Of a stretch of DNA of 64,000 nt, positions 18,557 to 27,241 are shown in pieces. Positions within the stretch are counted from its first letter, which is position 1. Each line of letters opens with the position of its first letter. The translations under genes and the position numbers were made by a program. The stretch covers positions 372,001 to 436,000 of the forward strand of contig CAYFOK010000001.1 of NCBI GenBank assembly GCA_964344685.1, in the 5' to 3' direction. A model generated the notes under the pieces. The model worked only from the letters and a program-made list of their open reading frames with translations, was not told where the DNA came from and made no database searches. The DNA comes from Scalindua sp964344685 (GTDB lineage Bacteria; Planctomycetota; Brocadiia; Brocadiales; Scalinduaceae).

Positions 18557-18585
18557 TTGACAACTTTCATTATAGATGTTTTAAT
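18557..18585 (+). promoter_or_regulatory. Sigma-70 promoter for the lipid-transport operon
   Basis: TTGACA (18557-18562), a 17-base spacer and TTTAAT (18580-18585). This close consensus match lies about 160 bases before the MlaC-like gene. The inverted repeats at 18630-18687 fall downstream of the predicted start site. Confidence 0.5.
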
Positions 18586-18629
18586 TGTTTTCTTTAAAAT
18601 TTGTTAGGAAAATAGAGTTGTAAGTACCT

Positions 18630-18687
18630 TTGTTCATTGGAATGTATTTAGATGAACAAAATATATACAGCAATGTTCACGAACATT
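18630..18687. repeat. Nested inverted repeats with TGTTC/GAACA half-sites
   Basis: An outer repeat TTGTTCAT (18630-18637) / ATGAACAA (18652-18659) is followed by the palindrome AATGTTC-AC-GAACATT (18672-18687). The same TGTTC/GAACA half-sites occur in both. This could be an operator for a dimeric repressor, or paired leader hairpins. Confidence 0.45.
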
Positions 18688-18747
18688 AAGACGTTATATA
18701 AGTCACATAAATACAATACAAAAAAATAGAGGATAAAGGTGTAAACC

Positions 18748-19380
18748 ATGAAAAGGGTTTTTTATTTCTTATTATTTTCTCTCTTGTTGTCTCAAGTGGT
18801 AGTTGCAAGTGTTGAAACTGAAGCTGAAAAAACATTAAAGTCGTCTGTTGGTAAAGTGTTTGCAGTAATGCTGGATGAAGAGTTGACAATGGATCAGAAA
18901 AAAGGCAAGGTTGTCAAGATTACCAATGCAGTTTTTGGATATCCATTAATGGCTAAATTATCTGTTGGCAAAACACATTGGTCTAAATTTAGCGCTAAGC
19001 AGAGGGACGAGTTTACAAACCTCTTTACTGAATTGTTCCAGAGTTTCTATCTTGATAAATTAGACCTTTTCAGTAATGAGGAGGTCATTTTTCAGCCTGC
19101 TACTGCGGTGAAAGCAAAGAAAATTCAGATACCAACAATTTTGCTTTCAAAGGGCAAGAAGTATTCTATCTTATATAAAATGTTCAACACTAAAGACGGG
19201 TGGAAGATTTATGATATGACAATTGAAGGTGTCAGTCTGGTCCAAACATACCGGTCTCAGTACAATCATATCCTCGAAGGTGGTAAGGTTGAAGATTTGC
19301 TGGTAAAGATGAGAGAGAGAAAAAAAGAGAGTCTGGAAAACAAAAAAAATAAAGAAAATAAAGAAAATAAAAAATTATAA
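18748..19380 (+). CDS. MlaC/Ttg2D-family (HpnM-like) periplasmic lipid-binding protein
   Basis: 210 residues with a signal peptide (FYFLLFSLLLSQVVVAS). The MlaC/Ttg2D fold (PF05494) is recognised in FSAKQRDEFTNLFTELFQSFYLDKL and the beta-rich KYSILYKMFNTKDGWKIYDMTIEGVSLVQTYR split across the second half. Such proteins carry phospholipids, or in the HpnM branch are linked to hopanoids, across the periplasm. The family tail is replaced by a lysine/asparagine-rich low-complexity end after MRERKKESLENK. The next gene is an RND transporter, the same pairing as hpnM-hpnN. Confidence 0.82.
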   Translation: MKRVFYFLLFSLLLSQVVVASVETEAEKTLKSSVGKVFAVMLDEELTMDQKKGKVVKITNAVFGYPLMAKLSVGKTHWSKFSAKQRDEFTNLFTELFQSFYLDKLDLFSNEEVIFQPATAVKAKKIQIPTILLSKGKKYSILYKMFNTKDGWKIYDMTIEGVSLVQTYRSQYNHILEGGKVEDLLVKMRERKKESLENKKNKENKENKKL

Positions 19381-19428
19381 CAGCTGTCTTCGTTAATAGT
19401 TTCTCACCACACTTATAGTGCTTATCCT

Positions 19429-22002
19429 ATGCAATCATCTCTTCTGAATTTCTACACCAGGCATGTTTTAAACAAACCAGTCATTGTCATTATTGTGTTG
19501 CTGGGAGTGTTTGCTTATCTTGGATATAACGCCAAGCACTTCAGGATAGATGCCTCAGCAGATTCTTTAATACTTGAGAATGACGAAGATTTTAAATATT
19601 ACCGTAAAATAAGTAAAATATATGGCTCTCATAGTTATATGTTTATAACATATAAGCCCAAGGGAGATCTTTTTTCTCCTGAGACGTTGAGTAAAATTGC
19701 TTCGTTACGGGATGAATTAAAGGAGATAAAACGTGTCTCCTCTGTTCTTACCATCCTCGATGTTCCACTTCTCAGAAATCCGCCTGTGCCTATTAAGGAG
19801 TTAATATCAAACATTAAGAATCTGGAGCATCCTGAGGTTGACTTACAACTTGCACATGATGAAATAGCCTCCAGCCCAATCTATCAGGAACTTCTGGTTA
19901 GTACTGATATGAAGATGACTGCTCTTATGGTTCATTTCGCTGAAGATGCGGAGTATGACAGGATAGTATCCAGGAGAGGTGATCTCAGACAGAAACTGTC
20001 AGACAATACAATCATACCGGCAGAGCGTATTGAACTTGAGCAGCTTAAGCGTGACTATAGAGCATGCAAGATTCGTATGGATAAAGAGAGGCATAGCGAT
20101 ATAGCATCTGTTCGTAGCATAATGGATGGTTATAGAGCGGACGCTGAGTTATTTCTCGGCGGAATATCTATGATTACGGATGACTTGATCACTTTTGTCA
20201 AGAATGATCTAAAAGTATTTGGAATTGGTATTATCATCTTTCTGATTGTTGCGCTAGGTGTTATTTTCAGAAAAGTCTGCTGGGTAGTTCTGCCAATACT
20301 ATGCTGTACGCTCTCCGTACTTTCAATGATAGGGGTGCTCGGCATTTTTGGATGGGAGGTAACTGTAATATCGTCAAATTTCATCTCCCTGCAGCTTATT
20401 ATCACCATGGCATTGACTATTCACCTGATTGTTCGCTATAGAGAATTGCAGGTGAACAATCCTGAATGGTCTCAAATGGAACTGGTTAAGGAGACGGTCT
20501 TTTCAAAATTTATACCTTGTCTCTATACTACATTGACGACAGTTGCCGGTTTTGGATCTTTACTGATTTGTGACATTCTGCCTGTTATAAACTTTGGTTT
20601 AATGATGAGTGTCGGACTGGTGGTATCTCTAATCGTCACCTTTTTCCTTTTTCCCGCTATTTTAAGTTTGATTCCAAAAGGTAAAACAAGAGAAGACAGA
20701 CAGTTTTGTAGAGGATTCACTCGTTTTCTGGCGAATGTGACCCAGAACTATGCAAAGACTGTGTTTATTGTAACCGGGCTGCTGATAGTTATGATCGTAG
20801 TTGGAATCTCAAGATTGACTGTAGAAAATAGTTTTATCGATTATTTTCGGGAGTCAACCGAGATATATCAGGGTTTAAAGGTTATCGATCAGAACCTTGG
20901 AGGTACAACACCTTTAGACGTTCTTGTGAATTTTCATGAAACAAATCCGAATGCAGACCAGGAAACAAACGATATTTCTATTGCAAATAATACAGATACA
21001 GAATCAATAAATGAAGGTACAGTGGCAGAATCAACCGAGGAGTTAGAAGGAGAAGACGAATTTGACGAGTTTGATGAGTTTGATGAGTTTGACGAATTTG
21101 ATGAGCAGGATAAATCAGATAAATACTGGTTTACTTCTGATAAAATGGCCAAAATTATGAAGGTTCACGATTATCTTGATAGTTTACCTGAAATTGGTAA
21201 GGTTTTATCTTTAGGGACTATGTTAAAGATTGCTGAGGAGTTTACTGATGGTAGACCTCTTGATGATTTTCAGCTTGCACTTCTTTATACTCAATTGCCC
21301 GAAAATTTTAGGGGTATGGCTTTAGCACCTTATATATCAATTCCTGATAATCAGGCCAGAGTAACTGTGCGGATAAAAGATTCTTTGAAAGGATTAAAAA
21401 GGGACAACTTACTCAAAAAGATTGCATTTGATCTGGAAGGAAAGCTTGGCATGCAAAAACATCAATACCACCTGGCCGGCATGATGATTCTTTACAATAA
21501 TATGCTTCAAAGCCTTTTCAGTTCACAGATATTAACCATAGGTTTTGTTGTTCTGGCATTAATGGTCATGTTCATGGTGTTATTTCGTTCAATAAAGATA
21601 GCTCTGATTGCAATTATACCTAATATAATTTCTGCTGTTGCAGTGCTTGGTGTAATGGGGCTGTCAGGGCTGCCTCTGGATTTCATAACGATTACTATCG
21701 CGGCAATAAGCATTGGTATTGCTGTTGATGATACAATTCATTACATTCACCGATTTAAGGAAGAGTATGAGATTGATCGGAATTATATTAATTCAATGCA
21801 TCGTTGCCATGGAAGTATAGGAAATGCGATGTATTATACTTCTCTCACAATTATTGCCGGTTTTTCTATTTTAGTTTTATCATATTTTATTCCCACAATT
21901 CTTTTTGGCCTTCTTACCGGTCTTGCGATGTTTATTGCACTGATAACGGCATTAACACTTTTACCGCGACTGATAATAGTGTTTAAACCTTTTGGGAAAT
22001 AG
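19429..22002 (+). CDS. RND/MMPL-family lipid transporter (HpnN-like)
   Basis: 857 residues. Two repeats, each with one TM helix, a large periplasmic loop and a five-TM SSD-type bundle. The first bundle is at about residues 260-410 (FGIGIIIFLIVALGVIF ... LYTTLTTVAGFGSLLICDI) and the second at about 690-850 (AAISIGIAVDDTIHYIHRFK, YTSLTIIAGFSILVLS). The paired Asp in IAVDDTIH is typical of proton-driven RND/MMPL members. Together with the preceding MlaC-like gene this fits HpnN, which moves hopanoids to the outer membrane, although the substrate is inferred. An acidic (EFD)5 repeat interrupts the second loop near residue 544. Confidence 0.82.
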   Translation: MQSSLLNFYTRHVLNKPVIVIIVLLGVFAYLGYNAKHFRIDASADSLILENDEDFKYYRKISKIYGSHSYMFITYKPKGDLFSPETLSKIASLRDELKEIKRVSSVLTILDVPLLRNPPVPIKELISNIKNLEHPEVDLQLAHDEIASSPIYQELLVSTDMKMTALMVHFAEDAEYDRIVSRRGDLRQKLSDNTIIPAERIELEQLKRDYRACKIRMDKERHSDIASVRSIMDGYRADAELFLGGISMITDDLITFVKNDLKVFGIGIIIFLIVALGVIFRKVCWVVLPILCCTLSVLSMIGVLGIFGWEVTVISSNFISLQLIITMALTIHLIVRYRELQVNNPEWSQMELVKETVFSKFIPCLYTTLTTVAGFGSLLICDILPVINFGLMMSVGLVVSLIVTFFLFPAILSLIPKGKTREDRQFCRGFTRFLANVTQNYAKTVFIVTGLLIVMIVVGISRLTVENSFIDYFRESTEIYQGLKVIDQNLGGTTPLDVLVNFHETNPNADQETNDISIANNTDTESINEGTVAESTEELEGEDEFDEFDEFDEFDEFDEQDKSDKYWFTSDKMAKIMKVHDYLDSLPEIGKVLSLGTMLKIAEEFTDGRPLDDFQLALLYTQLPENFRGMALAPYISIPDNQARVTVRIKDSLKGLKRDNLLKKIAFDLEGKLGMQKHQYHLAGMMILYNNMLQSLFSSQILTIGFVVLALMVMFMVLFRSIKIALIAIIPNIISAVAVLGVMGLSGLPLDFITITIAAISIGIAVDDTIHYIHRFKEEYEIDRNYINSMHRCHGSIGNAMYYTSLTIIAGFSILVLSYFIPTILFGLLTGLAMFIALITALTLLPRLIIVFKPFGK
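21058..21102 (+). repeat. Five in-frame 9-bp repeats encoding (Glu-Phe-Asp)5
   Basis: GARTTTGAY repeated five times within the RND transporter gene. The unit is a multiple of three, so copy changes would alter the length of an acidic periplasmic loop without a frameshift. Confidence 0.85.
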
Positions 22003-22409
22003 ATTGGTTCTATTATTAAATTTCTGGCCAATCAGTCTGGGCACACACGCATAAATTTCGCGACGATTGAGTGTAATTAATGTGTTTCCGCAATAATTAC
22101 GTTTTTCCATATAATCAAACACTCAGATTTAATTGTTGCAATCTGTGGGCTTGTGTGGTAAGGTCTTGCCAAATAATAGCTTAAGCAATATATGAAACTT
22201 TTGTGTGCGAAAGTGAAATATTGGTATTATTATTGCTAAATTTCTAGAGATACCTTAAGAAACTTGGTCGAAAATAATCGTAGCCAATTTAAAAATATTT
22301 TGCTAAAATCTGCCCGTGCAGGTGCTGAGTAAGTAGCCAAGAAGAAAGTGTTTGCAAATATGATAGAAAATTATTTTTAAATATTAGCTATAAATACAGG
22401 AGTTAACTG
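22003..22409. other. Intergenic region between the RND and MlaA-like genes
   Basis: 407 bases, no gene seen. Just after the RND stop, GATTGG (22002-22007) and CCAATC (about 22028-22033) form an inverted repeat with a 20-base loop and no T run. The rest is AT-rich. The MlaA-like gene may have its own promoter here. Confidence 0.4.
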
Positions 22410-23270
22410 ATGAGGAAACTTGCTTTATTGATGTGCTTTTTTGTTTTAACAATGTACACGTTTAATATCTCCTTATTTGCAGAAGATTCTACTGCATCAA
22501 GGGAACAGCCTGTTGTAAATGAAAGTGGCGACAGAAGCCCTGTAGTAGAGACTGAGGATGCAGTCAAGGATGTTGAGGATGTTGAGGTTGTTAAGGATGT
22601 TGAGGGCGCTAAGGATATTGAAGACGTTGAGTATGTTGATATTTCAATGGAAGCAACTTTCGTCAAAGACTCATTCCAGCCTTTTAATAGAGCAGTATTT
22701 ACCTTTAACGATAAATTATACTATTACTTTTTCAAACCATTATCAACAGGTTACAAGACCGTTGTTCCTGAAGTTGCCAGATTAGGTGTCAGGAATTTCT
22801 TTAATAATGTAAGGATGCCAGGTCGTTTTTTTAACTGCCTCTTTCAAGGCAAATTCAAGGGTGCCGGTACGGAATTTTCACGGCTTATTATCAATTCTAC
22901 CATAGGTGGAGCCGGATTTACTGATCCGGCAAAAAAATACTTTCATCTGGATATACAAGATGAAGATTTTGGACAGACTCTCGGAAGTTATAATATGGGA
23001 CCCGGGTCATATCTTGAAATACCTTTTGTGGGTCCATCCAACATACGCGATGGCTTTGGGCTTATAATCGATACAGCACTTGATCCGGTTACGCTTCTGG
23101 CTTTTGTCAGCCCGTTTGCAACTATAGGGGCAAAAGGTTATATTGGTCTGAATGATATTTCTATTGATAAGGGAGACACCTATGAAGGCTTGGTAGAACA
23201 GGCAATAGATCCTTACATAGCAATTCAGGATGCATATACTCAGAACCGTGCGAAGAAGATAAAAGATTAG
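22410..23270 (+). CDS. MlaA/VacJ-family protein
   Basis: 286 residues. MlaA removes mislocalised phospholipids from the outer leaflet of the outer membrane. The family core starts at about residue 85 (DSFQPFNRAVFTFNDKLYYY) and contains GVRNFFNNVRMPGRFFN, INSTIGGAGFTDPAKK, EDFGQTLGSYNMGPGSYLEIP and GPSNIRDGFG. The N terminus is a cleavable signal peptide without a lipobox cysteine, unlike E. coli MlaA. Between signal and core lies a roughly 55-residue acidic extension with imperfect KDVEDVE repeats. A clear Shine-Dalgarno (AGGAG) precedes the ATG. Confidence 0.9.
   Translation: MRKLALLMCFFVLTMYTFNISLFAEDSTASREQPVVNESGDRSPVVETEDAVKDVEDVEVVKDVEGAKDIEDVEYVDISMEATFVKDSFQPFNRAVFTFNDKLYYYFFKPLSTGYKTVVPEVARLGVRNFFNNVRMPGRFFNCLFQGKFKGAGTEFSRLIINSTIGGAGFTDPAKKYFHLDIQDEDFGQTLGSYNMGPGSYLEIPFVGPSNIRDGFGLIIDTALDPVTLLAFVSPFATIGAKGYIGLNDISIDKGDTYEGLVEQAIDPYIAIQDAYTQNRAKKIKD
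22556..22643 (+). repeat. Imperfect GATGTTGAG-type repeats in the MlaA-like gene
   Basis: Tandem imperfect units based on AAGGATGTTGAG encode the acidic Lys-Asp-Val-Glu linker after the signal peptide. Confidence 0.7.
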
Positions 23271-23479
23271 TCCAAATTGTGGGGAAGCATGTATATCGGT
23301 GTTTTAAATTTCAGGTTTGGAATGATGAGTCGTATAATGTTTGTGCCAGGGTTTGAACGCTGGTATTGATAGAATAGGGTGTCTGTTAACTGAAACTATT
23401 TTATGTATCGCATTATAGAAATAATCTTTTTATTAAAACCGTCTTATTAGTTTAGTTTTAACCACCCATGCCTGACTAA

Positions 23480-24505
23480 TCAGGCTTTAGTTTCTTCTAA
23501 AGATTCTGCAACCAAAGCTATTTTCTTCCTTCTGTTAACTAGATAGATGTACAGGAATGTTATGCTTGCAATTAGAGATCCCAATATCGTCACTCTTTTT
23601 TCTACAGTATTAACCGCTGCGAACGCCTCTTCTTCGTCAATTTCAACCAGTAAAGCCCAATTTACAAATTTAAGATCAAGCGGTGTATATGCACTTAATA
23701 CCGGAACCCTTCGATAATCTTTTATTATTTTTTCTCCTGTTATTCCGTCTAATGCCTCTCTTGTTGCAATAGTGTCTACTTCTTTCTGTAGTACAGTAGG
23801 CTCTTCAACAAACCTGGAATTTGACCTCATATAGCTATCGTCACCAACCAGGTACATCTCTCCTGTCTCTCCCAGGCCTTCTCTCTTAGTCATAATAGCG
23901 TCTAAATGAGAGAAAGGGATTTCGATTACCAATACTCCCAACAGCATTTGTCCGTCGTATACGGGTGCTGAAAAGTAAGAAGTGAATTCACCTAGTTCTT
24001 CCTGCCATGTATAGTCCTCAAACGCTACCCCGTCTAAGCCACTTGCATAGACCTGGCCGATACTGAATTGTTTATATCTGCCGGTAAGCAGGTTGGTTCC
24101 CGTAAACTCTTCTTTAATTGCGGAATACATTACATCTCCGTCACTGTCGACGAAATATAAGTTTACATAACCATAGTCAGTTAAATAGTATTCCATTAAA
24201 GGATGATAAAGCTCAGATATTTTAATATACTGGTCTCCATCCAGCCCTGAAGAGTGAAACGCCTTTGACAGTCTGGAAAAAGCTTGTCCGATTACGGGGT
24301 TTCTTGAAAGGACATTTATATCTCCAAATCTCTCCTGGAAATAATTTTCTATCTGATGTTTTAACAACCCTCTAACTGTAACTAAGTGATTAAAAGCAGC
24401 AGATTTTACTGCAGTTTTAAGGAACTTGTAACTTACTAACGGCAGGGTAACTAAGAAAATAGAAAAAGCTATTCCAATCGTAAGAAAAATCTTTTTAGTA
24501 CTCAT
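23480..24505 (-). CDS. Membrane-bound dCache sensor protein lacking an output domain
   Basis: 341 residues from ATG 24505; the upstream extension to 24724 has no signal or domain and is rejected. One TM helix (IFLTIGIAFSIFLVTLPLV) is followed by a periplasmic double-Cache domain of about 260 residues (YVNLYFVDSDGDVMYSA, FTSYFSAPVYDGQMLLGVLVIEI, GETGEMYLVGDDSYMRSNSRF, WALLVEIDEEEAF). A second TM (VTILGSLIASITFLYIYL) follows. The cytoplasmic tail is only about 18 residues, so no HAMP, kinase, GGDEF or chemoreceptor domain is present. Either the protein works with a separate partner or the gene has lost its 3' part. No coding remnant of an output domain was seen in the 209 bases after the stop. 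Confidence 0.72.
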   Translation of the reverse strand: MSTKKIFLTIGIAFSIFLVTLPLVSYKFLKTAVKSAAFNHLVTVRGLLKHQIENYFQERFGDINVLSRNPVIGQAFSRLSKAFHSSGLDGDQYIKISELYHPLMEYYLTDYGYVNLYFVDSDGDVMYSAIKEEFTGTNLLTGRYKQFSIGQVYASGLDGVAFEDYTWQEELGEFTSYFSAPVYDGQMLLGVLVIEIPFSHLDAIMTKREGLGETGEMYLVGDDSYMRSNSRFVEEPTVLQKEVDTIATREALDGITGEKIIKDYRRVPVLSAYTPLDLKFVNWALLVEIDEEEAFAAVNTVEKRVTILGSLIASITFLYIYLVNRRKKIALVAESLEETKA

Positions 24506-24865
24506 TAAATATCGTCTAGATAGTAAAATCTGTAAGAATAGTTTTGTGCCAGAACGCAAATAAAAACTGTGTTGAATATAACATTGACGGCATAATTTCT
24601 CCAATAAAAAATTTAAAACCGGTTGTTTTAAACCCTTTGACAGATTCTCTTTTTCTTTATAACGCAATTTTTCCAGAGAAGTAAAGCGGGCATAGCCATT
24701 ACTGATATTTAATACTTTTAACAATTTACTTGCTCAAATTATTTAACATGAATAGAATAGTCACGATTTTGAACTTCCAGAATGTTAAGATAAGAAATTA
24801 ATCAAATTAAGAGATTAGATAAATTTTACAACCTGCCCTGACGGGCATTTAGGAGCTAATTTACG
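24506..24865. other. Divergent intergenic region before purD
   Basis: 360 bases between the sensor gene and purD. Just before the purD Shine-Dalgarno (AGGAGC, 24851-24856) lies a short hairpin TGCCC-TGAC-GGGCA (24834-24847). Close spacing could let it modulate translation. No other feature was recognised; it should contain both promoters. Confidence 0.4.
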
Positions 24866-26155
24866 ATGAAGGTGCTGGTAATTGGAAGTGGTGGAAGGGA
24901 ACATAGCCTTGTATGGAAGATAGCACAATCTCCACAGGTAAGTAAGATATTTTGTGCGCCCGGGAACCCAGGAATTTCAGAACTTGCCGAATGTGTTAAT
25001 ATTTCCGCGGAAGAGACGGAAGGGCTTTGTGAATTTGCTATTAAAGAGAAAATAGACCTGACTGTTGTGGGACCTGAGGCTCCTTTAGTAGATGGGATTG
25101 TAGATGTTTTCAGTAAACACAATTTAAAGGTTTTCGGGCCTGATAAAAAAGCAGCAATTTTAGAGGATAGTAAAGTTTTTTCTAAATGTCTTTTGAAAAA
25201 ACATGGCATACCTACTGCAGGTTTTAAGTGTTTCGATGACTATCAACAGGCCAGGCGTTATGTTTCATCGAAGGAGGCACCGATAGTAGTAAAGGCCGAT
25301 GGACTGAGTAAGGGCAAAGGGGTGTTTGTCTGTAAAACTAATGATGAAGCACTGCAGGCAATAGACTCAATAATGAAAGAAAAAGTGTTTGGTAGTGCAG
25401 GAAATCAGGTGGTAATAGAGGAGTGCCTGATAGGGGAAGAGGTTTCTCTGCTGGCATTTACTGATGGCAGAAATATTGTTGCTATGGAAAGTTCTCAGGA
25501 CCATAAGACTGTTTTTGACGGAGATGAAGGTCCAAATACGGGTGGTATGGGTGCGTACTCTCCTGTCCCTCTCATGACTGATGAATTATATCTCCGGGTA
25601 GAAAAAGAGATACTTGTGCCAACAGTTCATGCTATGAATAGAGAGGATAGGCCTTATAAAGGTGTTATTTATATTGGTCTGATGATAACGTCTTCCGGAC
25701 CTATGGTATTGGAATTTAATGTTCGTTTTGGTGACCCGGAAGCCCAGGTAATACTTTCCCGAATGAAAAGCGATATCGTTCCAATTATGCTGGCTACAAT
25801 AACTGGTGAGCTGGACAAGGTAGATTTGGAATGGTATTCTCAGGCATCGGTTTGTGTGGTAATGGCTTCTGGCGGTTATCCTGGCAGTTACGACAATGGA
25901 AAGGAAATTACCGGATTAGATTTATTAAAGAGCCGGGAGGATATATCTGTTTTTCATGCCGGCACAAAATCAGCAGACGGGAAAGTCATGACAAATGGAG
26001 GCCGTGTATTAAATGTTGTCGCTTGTGGTGAAGACATAGAGGATGCACAGAAAAAGGTATATGAAGCTGTGAGTAAAATCTCGTTTGAAGGAGCACATTA
26101 TCGCAGAGATATTGCAAGTAAGGCAATATCCAGGCCACCCACTTCTACTGTATAA
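24866..26155 (+). CDS. purD: Phosphoribosylamine-glycine ligase (GAR synthetase)
   Basis: 429 residues, the second step of purine synthesis. KVLVIGSGGREHSLVWKIAQ and IFCAPGNPGI mark the N domain. The ATP-grasp core has VVKADGLSKGKGVFVC and VIEECLIGEEVSLLAFTDG. The A/B domain signature includes ESSQDHKTVFDGDEGPNTGG, GAYSPVP and LEFNVRFGDPEAQ. Length and all motifs are normal. The gene stands alone and is followed by overlapping hairpins. Confidence 0.97.
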   Translation: MKVLVIGSGGREHSLVWKIAQSPQVSKIFCAPGNPGISELAECVNISAEETEGLCEFAIKEKIDLTVVGPEAPLVDGIVDVFSKHNLKVFGPDKKAAILEDSKVFSKCLLKKHGIPTAGFKCFDDYQQARRYVSSKEAPIVVKADGLSKGKGVFVCKTNDEALQAIDSIMKEKVFGSAGNQVVIEECLIGEEVSLLAFTDGRNIVAMESSQDHKTVFDGDEGPNTGGMGAYSPVPLMTDELYLRVEKEILVPTVHAMNREDRPYKGVIYIGLMITSSGPMVLEFNVRFGDPEAQVILSRMKSDIVPIMLATITGELDKVDLEWYSQASVCVVMASGGYPGSYDNGKEITGLDLLKSREDISVFHAGTKSADGKVMTNGGRVLNVVACGEDIEDAQKKVYEAVSKISFEGAHYRRDIASKAISRPPTSTV

Positions 26156-26169
26156 AATTGGAATCAATG

Positions 26170-26211
26170 TTGTCCTCGCTTTCCAGGACAAAAAGGTGTC
26201 GAGGGCTTTTT
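26170..26211 (+). terminator. Two mutually exclusive hairpins after purD, possible terminator
   Basis: TTGTCCT (26170-26176) can pair with AGGACAA (26185-26191), or its inner CCTCG (26174-26178) can pair with CGAGG (26200-26204), which is followed by GCTTTTT. Only the second conformation resembles an intrinsic terminator, and its stem is just 5 bp. Confidence 0.35.
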
Positions 26212-26272
26212 CGTAATTGGTCCAATTCATGTCAGACTGAAATGGAGGAATTTTAGAGAACGTGAAACTAAA

Positions 26273-27031
26273 ATGAAGGATAGCAGGTTGTCTATTAAGT
26301 ATATAGCGGGGAAAATAGGTAGGGGGGCGAAGGGAGTTTCAGAAGAGGTCAGAGAAAGACTACCTGCTTACATTGAACTTTTGAAGACACTCGCCAGAGT
26401 GGGCAAAAATATATCACTTGATGTTGATAATGGGGTCCTGAAGGTCAAAGAGAGATTTGTCAACGACTACCTGAGTGAAGTGACTATTGAAGACAAGGGG
26501 ATAAAGTCAATTAAAATTTCCTGTGAAGAGGGAAAAGCCTCTTTTTCAATAGAATTAAAAAAGATTCTTTTTGATGGTGTAATAGAGATGCCGTTTACAG
26601 TTGAGCACTTTGTTTTTAATAAAGATAAGAGGATTGTTGTCTTTAATTTTGCTGAGAAGAAAATAGACAAAGTAAACAATTACTACTCTAAGTTTATATT
26701 CTGGTTTAGCTTGTCAATAATCAGTATATTCAGTGAAAAGGGCGGTGGTTTAAAAAAGAGTTTTTTCAGCCAGGAGTCACTTACGGTTAATCCTGATGGT
26801 ACACACACTATTGATCTCAATAAAATTCCAGAGTTAAAAGAGTTATTTAGAAAAGATGTGGTGAAGATCAGGTACTGGGACATGATTTCAATGGATAAGC
26901 TGTCATTTGAAAAAGGACTGATAACGCTGAGACTTTCCCGTAAACTTACAAATATTATAAGAACTGCCATCGGTATTATTGAAGTGATGCCCAAAGGGCG
27001 GTTCATCAGGCCTATATTAAATAGATTTTAA
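26273..27031 (+). CDS. Hypothetical protein of unknown function
   Basis: 252 residues, not recognised. It starts with a basic segment (IKYIAGKIGRGAKGV) and has no signal peptide. The middle has a single moderately hydrophobic stretch (SKFIFWFSLSIISIFSE, about residues 139-155) that might associate with membranes. Two halves look similar in layout, each with a short beta-rich region ending in hydrophobic-charged alternation, e.g. ISLDVDNGVLKVKERFVNDY and MISMDKLSFEKGLITLRLS, which suggests an internal duplication. Shine-Dalgarno is weak. A tiny ATG-GAG-GAA-TTT-TAG frame sits just upstream. Confidence 0.55.
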   Translation: MKDSRLSIKYIAGKIGRGAKGVSEEVRERLPAYIELLKTLARVGKNISLDVDNGVLKVKERFVNDYLSEVTIEDKGIKSIKISCEEGKASFSIELKKILFDGVIEMPFTVEHFVFNKDKRIVVFNFAEKKIDKVNNYYSKFIFWFSLSIISIFSEKGGGLKKSFFSQESLTVNPDGTHTIDLNKIPELKELFRKDVVKIRYWDMISMDKLSFEKGLITLRLSRKLTNIIRTAIGIIEVMPKGRFIRPILNRF

Positions 27032-27241
27032 AAATCTTCCTTGACAAATTAATGTATATATATAAAAATGCACCTTTATTTTTAACAGGTAGAAAACCGT
27101 ATGTGTCAAAGAGTTGTAAGAGTAATTTAAGGCAATGTTGAGGTCATGGTACCTGATTGTCCGTCTCTTTAATTAAGGCCGACAGTCAACAATCGCCACA
27201 AATTATTCTTTATCTTTCTACTTTAGAATGGGGGGTAGAGA

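Noticed and set aside
21058..22643. Short tandem repeats considered as a CRISPR array
   Set aside because: Units are in-frame coding repeats without spacers, and no cas gene is nearby.
23480..24724. Longer start at 24724 for the Cache protein
   Set aside because: The 73 extra residues have no signal or domain, and the ATG at 24505 begins directly with the TM anchor.
27041..27069. Promoter of speD from the perfect TTGACA at 27041
   Set aside because: The nearest TATAAA is 14 bases away, too short a spacer, and the 17-base position is AAAAAT.
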